DNA of 64,000 nt from Buddleja alternifolia (taxonomy: Eukaryota > Streptophyta > Magnoliopsida > Lamiales > Scrophulariaceae), in contig CM033391.1 in assembly GCA_019426215.1 (NCBI GenBank), positions 12,264,708 through 12,328,707 on the forward strand, written 5' to 3'. The notes beneath the pieces are model-generated. The model searched no databases and was not told the origin of the DNA. It saw only the letters and a list, made by a program, of their open reading frames with translations. A program made the position numbers and the translations under genes. Positions 56,973 to 64,000 of the stretch are shown piece by piece; within the stretch, counting starts at the first letter, position 1; every line of letters starts with the position of its first letter.

Positions 56973-57233
56973 CTTAGGAGAGCTCCTCTTCTAGTGGCCA
57001 AACTCACTGCACTCGAGACATCTATCAGTCTTTTTAGGTCCTTTGCTCTTATAAAACCCTTGAGCCTTTCCCTTACCCTTTTGAACTCTCCCTTTTGCTC
57101 CTAGCTCACCAGTCTGTCTTTTATTTGCCTTCTTCTTCTTAGACTTAGACTTTTTAGGTCCAGAAGAGATGACTAAGACAGTTTCATTTCCATTCGATTT
57201 CATTTGAGATTGTGCAGTTACCAACTTGTTCAT
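56973..57233 (-). pseudogene. Nucleocapsid part of gag, large copia
   Basis: The Lys-rich segment GPKKSKSKKKKANKRQTGEL is followed by a CCHC-type knuckle, CLECSEFGH, with the final Cys after a stop. Binding of element RNA would be its role. Confidence 0.8.
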
Positions 57234-57377
57234 TAGCCCTGCTAAATTGCACTATATCTTGTTGTAGTTAAAGTTAACCACAAATTGGGAGAAGGAATTA
57301 GGAAGAGACTACAAGATTGGGTTAGTTTGAAGGGTGGCATTCATGGTGAAGTCGAGAGCTTCCAATCTCTCAATCCT

Positions 57378-57760
57378 CTATATCATTTTGAGGACATGAT
57401 CACCAATCTTCTCACTTTCTTTCATCTTGGCTCCGAAGAGCTCTTTCGATATCTCATATGGTGCAGTTCGACTGTCCTCACCATAGAGCTCAACCAGGTG
57501 TGCTAGGATAGCTCTTGCAGTGGGCATCTTATCATGTGACCTTTGAAGTTCATTGGTCATAGATCCTAGCATGTATCCCCTAACTTGGACGTCGTCCTTG
57601 ACCCATTTTTCATGGGCGTGGACTTCTTCTTCACTAGCATGTGTCCTAGCTAGAGCCGCTGGGATATCAGCCTCCAACATGTATCCCAAAGATTCTATAT
57701 TGAGGAAAATCCTTAAATTTCTAAGCCAGTCCACATAATTGGGTCCATTGAGGGTATTCT
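57378..57760 (-). pseudogene. Gag capsid part, large copia
   Basis: The frame from 57734 reads MDWLRNLRIFLNIESLGYML, VQVRGYMLGSMTNELQRSHD, RAILAHLVELYGEDSRTAPY, ISKELFGAKMKESEKIGDHV, characteristic of the UBN2-type gag of copia elements. It is followed by a degraded stretch to 57233 and preceded by lost N-terminal sequence. Confidence 0.85.
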
Positions 57761-59920
57761 TTTTTAGTAGAATTGAAAGTGCGTTTGTTATTTTTGAGAG
57801 AGATAAATAAGAAAATAACTACAGAAATAAACCAAATTTAATTAGATTACTTGTAATTGACTTAACCAAGAAAAATTAAGGACTTTAAAATTTATATTGA
57901 CTCCCACTGGATTTTTCGAATCTTACACTCCTATGTAGAAATCGGGAATCATCATTGGCATCGATTCCACAATGGGTATTGAGGTCTTCAATTAATTAAA
58001 TGAGTTGCAACCTAACCGACTTCTGGCCCATTAATTATTTGAAGGGATGTCTTACATCAATTTATCCAATAAATGTTTTAATACCTTTTCCCAAAATTCA
58101 CCAAGCTGCAACCTAACCAATTTCTAAGCTTGTGAACTATCTGAGCTTATTCCCACTAACTCTTTTAATCTAACATTTGAATTTCACCTTGCAATCTAAC
58201 CGATTTCTGGGGTAAAATATGTTTCGACTAAGGCATCTCACGCACTTAATAAAATTTCAAATTATTTCCAAATGCATAACCCCCCATAACTGGGAAGCAT
58301 TACACATTCGTAGTAATTTTAATTTTAATAAACTTAGTGGAGGGCGAGGATGTCCCACATCCTTTACTAACTCGGTATTATTTATTTGGGAGAATTGAGA
58401 TTGTCAAAAGTTTGATCTCACTTAGCACATTAGTCAATTTACATAGCGCAATTATTATATTGAACATGCTACCACTAATAAACATGCCTATCAATATATA
58501 TAAAAATGGAATTAAATAAATAAAATCACCACACTCGATCATGGATTTTTACTAGAGGGCCCGAGCCAACGGGCGATCACAAAAAGGTAAAGAACGAACC
58601 CATCTAATCTTTGTGCGCTCCTTGTCTCCACCAATCTTGAACTATTTTATTACAATGTTTTAAAAACAACCTGTACATTATTTCTAAGAAAGCAATAAAT
58701 AGGCTAAATTCCGGCTTTACAACCCATAGAAAGAAAGATACATCGAATAAAACCTAAGCTCATGATTGATGTCAACATCACATAAGACATGCCCGCAACA
58801 TTTAATACATGCTCGCATTATTAAGACACTTATGCTGATTATTTAAAATTTTAGTTCAACTAAAAAGTCCTTTATGAAATTTCCAACTTTATATATTATT
58901 TATTTCAATTAAAATCAATCTAGTCCTACTAGATGACTTAGATATACAAAATTATAAATTAAGTATATCTACCTTTAATTAAAATAATATTAGTCCAACT
59001 AAAATGAATACATAAAATACTGAATCTTATCTCATTATGATTTAAAGCCACTATCGAATGAAAAAAGTTTTATTTGATTAAAGAATTAATTAGTAATTAT
59101 CTAAGAAAAATAATTTATATTCCTTATTCAATTATTTAAGTATTTTTCAAGATGAGAAAAAATAATAACATTTAATCCATAAATTAATTATTACTCTCCA
59201 GGAAAATAATTAATTAATCTAATTAAATATATTAAAGCCAATTAATTTTATTTGGGCTCGATTTTATCAAACCCGTGTCACCATCATTTTGGTCCACTCG
59301 GATTTAATTTAATGGGCCTAAAATTAATTAATTAGAAAATAATTCAAATGCTATTAATTTCTATTGGGCTATTTTTAATTTAAATCCAAATCACCAACCC
59401 TTTGGTCTATTTGGAAAAAATTAAATTAAATCCAAACCAATTAACAAGTCAAAATTTAAGTAATTCTAATTGAATTTAATTTGAATTATTCCAGGTCATC
59501 ATCCTTTTGTTCCACCCGGATAATTAAATTTACCCAAAATCTGAATACTTAATTTGACCCAATTCACAACCCGACTTTCAGACCCGGGTCCATGACCCAT
59601 TTCAGCGGGCAGTGTGTCAAACACACGACCTGATCAGGCCGTGTGGCAGGGGCGCGGCCAGGCCACACAGCCAGTCGCCGTGCGCCTAAGCACGTGCACA
59701 GCGCTGTGCGTAGTTCTTTTGAGGCTTTCAAGCCCCGCTTTTACTCCTTGATTTTTTTCTCATATCATAAAATTACTCAGATTTACAATAAACATAAAAA
59801 ATCAAATTCTAGGCTAAAAGCCATAAAGACGCAAGTTTAAGAACGCATTAACACATGCTTCAAAAACACATAATATGCATATCAAAAATCATAGAACATA
59901 GATCAAATATGCAGATCAAA
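57761..59920 (-). other. Long 5' leader of the large copia
   Basis: About 2.1 kb between the primer site and gag without recognisable coding. It is AT-rich except for a GC-rich patch around 59560-59750 with GTGTGGCAGGGGCGCGGCC. Its 2-kb length is on the long side for a copia leader. Confidence 0.5.
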
Positions 59921-59938
59921 GATTGGCTCTGATACCAT
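59921..59938 (-). other. Primer-binding site of the large copia
   Basis: On the minus strand the LTR end is followed after two or three bases by TGGTATCAGAGCCAATC, complementary to the 3' end of the plant initiator methionine tRNA, the standard copia primer. Confidence 0.92.
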
Positions 59939-61687
59939 TGTTGGGTTTAGAGGAAAAATTGGGCAGCGGAAATTAAATAACCCATTGTGTCATCTCGATT
60001 TGCATACATGAATCATAAAACTCGCTAAAACTTACCCGTTGAAGCGAAGTGGTTGGAAAATTCGATCCGTCCTCCTAATTTTGATTTGTTGAAGTCTCGA
60101 AGTCTTCAATCCTCGTGCGATCCACTCTTTTCGAATTCCTTGAGGTTTTCTTCAAGTTTGATCCGAACAACAAACACACGTTGTCTCTAAATTATCAAGC
60201 AAATTGATTGACGAATTGTTTTCCCTTTTCTTCTTTGTTGACTGACGACTAGGGTGTTTTGGAGAGAGGGATGAGTTTTTCTTTTTCTTTCTAGGAGAGT
60301 TGTGTGAATTATTAATTCATCTAGGTCAAAAATTTTAAGTGATGTATTTAATATCACTTGACTTGTTGACCATGACAAGAGTCAAGAGCCCATGTTGGGC
60401 ATCCAAGTGGACGCCCAACTTGGCCATAGGAGGCTTCCAAATGGACCTCTTTATTTAGAGCGACTCGTCTCTTGTTTTAATTAATTTTCTATTATTTAAT
60501 TAATTATTTATTATATTCAATAAATTAATTAATTTGCTGAATTAATTAGATAAATTAATTCCTTAATTTATTTCTTTGAGAAATTAATTAATAATTAATC
60601 TTATCTTTATAATTAATTATCTCATCTAATGAGCAATTAATTAATCATATTGAATTTATCCCATAAATTAAATCTCCTAGTTTCAAATAGAAAAATCCTT
60701 TTACTTTTCTTTATCAATCCTTTAACGCGACTCTCTAGGTTCATTTCATTTGACAATGAGGGGAATCCAAAAGAAGTGGGTAAATACCAAACGTAAATAC
60801 CAAACGAATTCGAATGAATGGATCATTCTACAACCTTCCAATCGTAAATACCGTATACTTATAAACCCTTTGTTCACACATTCCAGTCAAGTGAGAGTCA
60901 CGATGATGTTGAACTCAGTGTACTTGACCACATGTATTAATTATAATAACACGAGATCTTTGTGTTCGATTTAGTGCCTCGCACAATCGTCTCTATTGCT
61001 TTGGCAAAAGACTTTGATCTCTATTCTCTATAATCACATAGGACACTTTTTCATTCACTTATGAGAGAACAATTCCCATATTAGTTATCAGCTAAGACTA
61101 GCACTTGCCCATCAAGCCGCATTTTGAGGTCAACCCCACCAACAGGTGAATTGGGTATAACTACTCTAGTGACAGACTTGACGTCACAAGTGTATCTTCA
61201 GCTTGATACTTCAGGTCATAAGTTCACTTATACTTATTATGAATAATCAATTCTGTCATTAACAATCACAGAATGAAAACCCATGTGACAAAACCCGTGT
61301 GAGTCGTGTTCGAACATATCAGCTTCACTGATGTCCCTACAACCTTAAGCTCCCACCATCACATGGTGTTCGACTGGCACTCCAATGTCAAAGCGCAGAT
61401 TGTACAAGTATTTCTAGTCTTTATTTGTCCATCAAAGACTTCATGTCACTTGTGAACGTGTTTAAGTAATCAAGATCAATCTCTCTAGTGCCAATCTTCC
61501 TATTCCATAGGAAGTAGAGAGATTGCACTGATAACATGGACAAAATATTTTACACTACTTATAAATGTAGATAAGATTTAAGTGAAAACAAAACAATACC
61601 TTTTATTATTAAAAGAGAATAAGTTTGTTACAAGTGAGATGCCCTATCATTCTATCCCTTATGGCATCTGAGGGCATAATCGTAACA
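59939..61687 (-). repeat. 5' LTR of the large copia (1749 bp)
   Basis: Starts TGTTGGGTTTAGAGG and ends GGGCATAATCGTAACA on the plus strand. It aligns with 52058-53870 throughout, with many point differences and several small indels, so the insertion is not recent. One indel replaces the ACACCTAGTCAGTCAC stretch around 60785. Confidence 0.92.
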
Positions 61688-62931
61688 TCATTCGCCAGCT
61701 CGATGTGAATAATGCTTTTCTTCTTGGTGACCTCACAGGGACAATACATATGGCTCAGTCCCATGGTTTTGTTCACCTCTAGTATCCTTCTCGTGTTTGT
61801 CAGTTATAGAAGACACTCTATGGTCTAAAACAAGCTCCTCGCGCTTAGTTTCAGAAGTTTGGTTCTAATCTTCTGCGCCATGGGTTCATTAGTAGCAACG
61901 CTAACATGTTCACAATGCTAACATGTTCATGTTTTTCTACAACTTCGGCTCCGTTACCTTAGTTCTCTACTTTATGTGGATGATATTATATTGACTGGGA
62001 ATGATGCATAGGATGTCACTTCTCTTATCTCAAGTCTTTCTCAGGACTTTTCTATGAAAGATAGGAGATATCTCCATTATTTTCTGGGCATTCATGCTAT
62101 GCGGGACTCTCTTGGACTCTTTCTTTGGTAGAAAAAGTATGCAATCGAGCTTCTTCAGCGCTTTGACATGATGAGCTTGAAGCATGTCGCCTATTCTCTT
62201 TTGATGAAATCCACTCCTTCTGCTTTTCAGAATGATCTCTTCTCTATTCCAAAACTATATCGTAGTATTGTTGGGGGCCTTCAATATCTCATGCATATTG
62301 CCATTAACCTGGTTAGTCAGTATATACATTCACCTCGAGAGGTTCATTTTCAGATGATGAAGCAGATTGTTCGGTATGTTTGGGGTACTCTTGATTTTGG
62401 GCTTCTCATTAGCCCCTCCTCACTGGATTTGCTTACCATCTATGCTGATTTTGATTGGGCAAACTGTCCTGACAGCCATCGTCCCACTACTGGTTCAGTA
62501 GTGTATCTTGGTGATAACCTTATATCTTGGTCCGCCAAGAAACAAGCTACAGTTCTCGCTCTAATACATAGTCTGAGCATCGCCCATGCTTCTGCTGAGA
62601 TTTGTTGGCTTCGTTACATACTTTGTGATCTTGGTATTTTTTTACCACACCCGGTTCAGGTCTACTATGACAACATTAGTGCTATCTATCTTGTTCTCAA
62701 TCCCGTGTTTCATGCTCGTACGAAACACATTGAGATTGACTATCATTTTATTTGTGAGAAGGTTGTCGCTGGAGATGTTTCGGTAAGTATGTCCCCACTT
62801 CAGATTAGATTGCTGATATATTTACCAAAGCTTTACCTGCTCCTACATTCTCACATTTGCGGGCCAATCTTCGCATTGATTCCACTACTCAGATTGTACT
62901 GGGGGAGTGTGTGTGTGTGTGTGTGTGTGTG
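61688..62931 (+). pseudogene. Outer copia RT (rest) and RNase H
   Basis: It resumes with RQLDVNNAFLLGDLTGTIHM, continues through a [16 protein letters not shown] block with stops, then LSLLYVDDIILTGND-like sequence near 61970. A long frame 62168-62953 has PKLYRSIVGGLQYLMHIAIN, VRYVWGTLDFGLLISPSSLD, LTIYADFDWANCPDSHRPTT, DNLISWSAKKQATVLALIHS and RTKHIEIDYHFICEKVVAGD. These are the RT/RNase H blocks of copia, and the first aligns directly with the end of 51458-52057 across the TCATT duplication. A purine tract GGGGGAG lies at 62901-62907. Confidence 0.9.
62906..62931. repeat. (TG)n expansion between purine tract and 3' LTR of the outer copia
   Basis: ACTGGGGGAG is followed by about 12 TG dinucleotides before TGTTAAGG. 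In comparable copias, including 25174-25184 here, the purine tract touches the LTR directly. The TG run therefore probably grew by slippage from the original TGT. Confidence 0.8.
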
Positions 62932-63085
62932 TGTTAAGGTATCTATAGTATAACTCTAGTCTGTCCCATTTGTATAGTTAGTGCTATAATTTTATTTATA
63001 CATACACATTTAATATAACATTGTATTCATTCACCATAATATACACAGAGTTCTATTTTACATTACTAGCCTAAAAACTCTATTA
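62932..63085 (+). repeat. 3' LTR of the outer copia (154 bp)
   Basis: Starts TGTTAAGGTATCTATAG, ends ACTCTATTA, followed by TTTTG. It aligns with 45234-45402, which has an extra CTATATATATATAAATAG-type stretch. Confidence 0.85.
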
Positions 63086-63090
63086 TTTTG

Positions 63091-63667
63091 GATGAAAAAT
63101 ATCACTTATATAATTACTGGAGTTTAAGAAAAACTGAAATTTAAAACAAAATAACAACAAAGACACATTCTTAAACCTAGAGTTATAAATTACCAAGAAT
63201 TGTGTCAAAAAGTTGGAGGCAGTATATGCTTTTTGTGCATCATAATTCATAATTCTTAAGCGGATCTAGCCTTAGCTCTATTAGTGAAACTGAATACTCA
63301 AGATACTAGAGTATTATTTTCTACTCCCAACAACAGGTATGCAAATTTTTCTCTACTTTGATATAATGTTCTTAATTAATTGTAATAGTTACCAGTTGGT
63401 TGTAAACATATTCTATGTGATATTCATAATTTGAATCATGTATGATAGAGCCAATTCACTAAAATAAAAAATCATAATTAATAAACATATTGAACCTACT
63501 GAACTAAGGGAAAAATTTATGCTAGATCAAGTCCAATGTTCATAGTTTTTATATCTCTCACACAGTATAATATACTGTGTGCAGTCCACACATACACTTG
63601 TATGAAAGAGATAACACATAATGCACATTCCAACCATTATGTTGGATATGATATACAAGGGAATATT
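63091..63667. other. AT-rich spacer, nothing recognised
   Basis: No coding region, repeat or structured element could be supported here. Confidence 0.4.
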
Positions 63668-64000
63668 GCATATGCTCCCCCTGTGATATCCGAAATCTAC
63701 GCCAAACTATCATATGTTAAGTTTATTGCGTAGTACCCCCCATGTTCCAATAAACTCTGCATAGTCTCCCTTTTTTGGTTTTTTTTTCCAATCATAAATG
63801 TCAGTCCATATGCATATTTGCCTCTTACATGTTTATAATAAATAAATAATTTAATTTGGGTAGGATCTAGAATATTGAATATGATAAAAAAACACCAAAA
63901 AAAAAAAAAAAATTCTAAGAAGGGAGAGTATGCAGAGTTTACTAGAACATAGGGATTCTACGCAATAAACTTAACGTACAGTAGTTTGGTGCAGATTTCG
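63668..64000. mobile_element. MITE with ~85-bp inverted ends, cut by the window edge
   Basis: The left arm CGAAATCTACGCCAAACTA (from 63691), GTTAAGTTTATTGCGTAG, AATAAACTCTGCATAGTCTC is mirrored at the right edge by CTCTGCATACTCTCCC read inwards and CTACGCAATAAACTTAAC. The window ends in the right arm. The left end probably extends to about 63668. Confidence 0.75.

Larger units (their letters stand above)
52058..61687 (-). mobile_element. Nearly complete Ty1/copia element with ~1.8-kb LTRs (Tork/Angela-like)
   Basis: LTRs at 52058-53870 and 59939-61687 start TGTTGGGTTTAG and end TAACA. A perfect TCATT target duplication flanks it (52053-52057, 61688-61692). The primer site is the reverse complement of 59921-59938 (TGGTATCAGAGCC, initiator methionine tRNA). 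The purine tract AAGTGGGAGAT abuts the left LTR. Minus-strand gag, protease, integrase, RT and RNase H follow in copia order. All are broken by stops or frameshifts. It lies inside the RT of the outer copia, so it is younger than it. Confidence 0.93.
45234..63085 (+). mobile_element. Outer Ty1/copia element (Ale/Retrofit-like), internally deleted and carrying three insertions
   Basis: LTRs at 45234-45402 and 62932-63085 are flanked by a perfect 5-bp target duplication TTTTG (45229-45233, 63086-63090). Its own internal sequence survives in four pieces: 45403-45636, about 49325-49810, 51458-52057 and 61688-62931. The pieces are separated by a palindromic minisatellite element, a solo LTR and a complete copia. 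The pieces total about 2.6 kb, covering a Ser/Pro-rich region, RT and RNase H. Gag, protease and integrase are largely missing, so it was deleted or non-autonomous. Confidence 0.88.

Overview
This is a window of nuclear DNA from a plant, almost certainly a eudicot. The evidence is two multi-exon GT-AG genes, one of which translates as a plant ACR (ACT-domain repeat) protein, embedded in plant-specific transposable elements: Tat/Retand-type Ty3 elements, Ty1/copia families, CACTA and Mutator-like elements. No rRNA, tRNA, CRISPR or prokaryotic feature was seen. Most coding-looking sequence is decayed transposon.

Layout. (1) 1-3687: AT-rich DNA with a 36-bp minisatellite and a TAA-flanked MITE-like element. 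(2) 3688-15744: a 12-kb Ty3 element on the minus strand. It has a dual RNase H, no chromodomain, a plus-strand antisense gene between pol and the 3' LTR, and a third, extra LTR inside gag. (3) 15932-17988: two terminal-inverted-repeat elements. (4) 18511-24284: an ACR9/ACR10-like gene of six coding exons, with a MITE in intron 5. (5) 25008-28225: a minus-strand copia element truncated in its protease by another LTR fragment. (6) 28618-29997: a palindromic minisatellite element. (7) 31025-38573: an 11-exon conserved gene of unknown function. (8) 40108-40620: a small MITE; 41242-45073: a non-autonomous CACTA element with a perfect 3-bp target duplication. (9) 45234-63085: a nested copia complex. 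An internally deleted plus-strand copia (target duplication TTTTG) contains a second palindromic minisatellite element, a solo LTR, and a nearly complete minus-strand copia with ~1.8-kb LTRs (target duplication TCATT). (10) 63668-64000: a MITE cut by the window edge.

Only two genes look like working host genes: the ACR gene, a putative amino-acid-sensing regulatory protein, and the unknown 356-residue protein. Their joined exons are open throughout with consistent splice phases. The transposon genes carry stops and frameshifts and are treated as pseudogenes.

The strongest candidates for something under-described are: (a) the minus-strand Ty3 element whose plus-strand antisense gene has a phase-consistent 102-bp intron; (b) a repeat family, present twice, in which 1-3.5 kb of (TACACAC..TTTT)-type minisatellite is arranged as a giant inverted repeat between GGGTCGGG-type ends; and (c) the fully resolvable nesting order of the copia complex. 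All coordinates come from reading the sequence by eye; boundaries given as approximate could shift by several bases.
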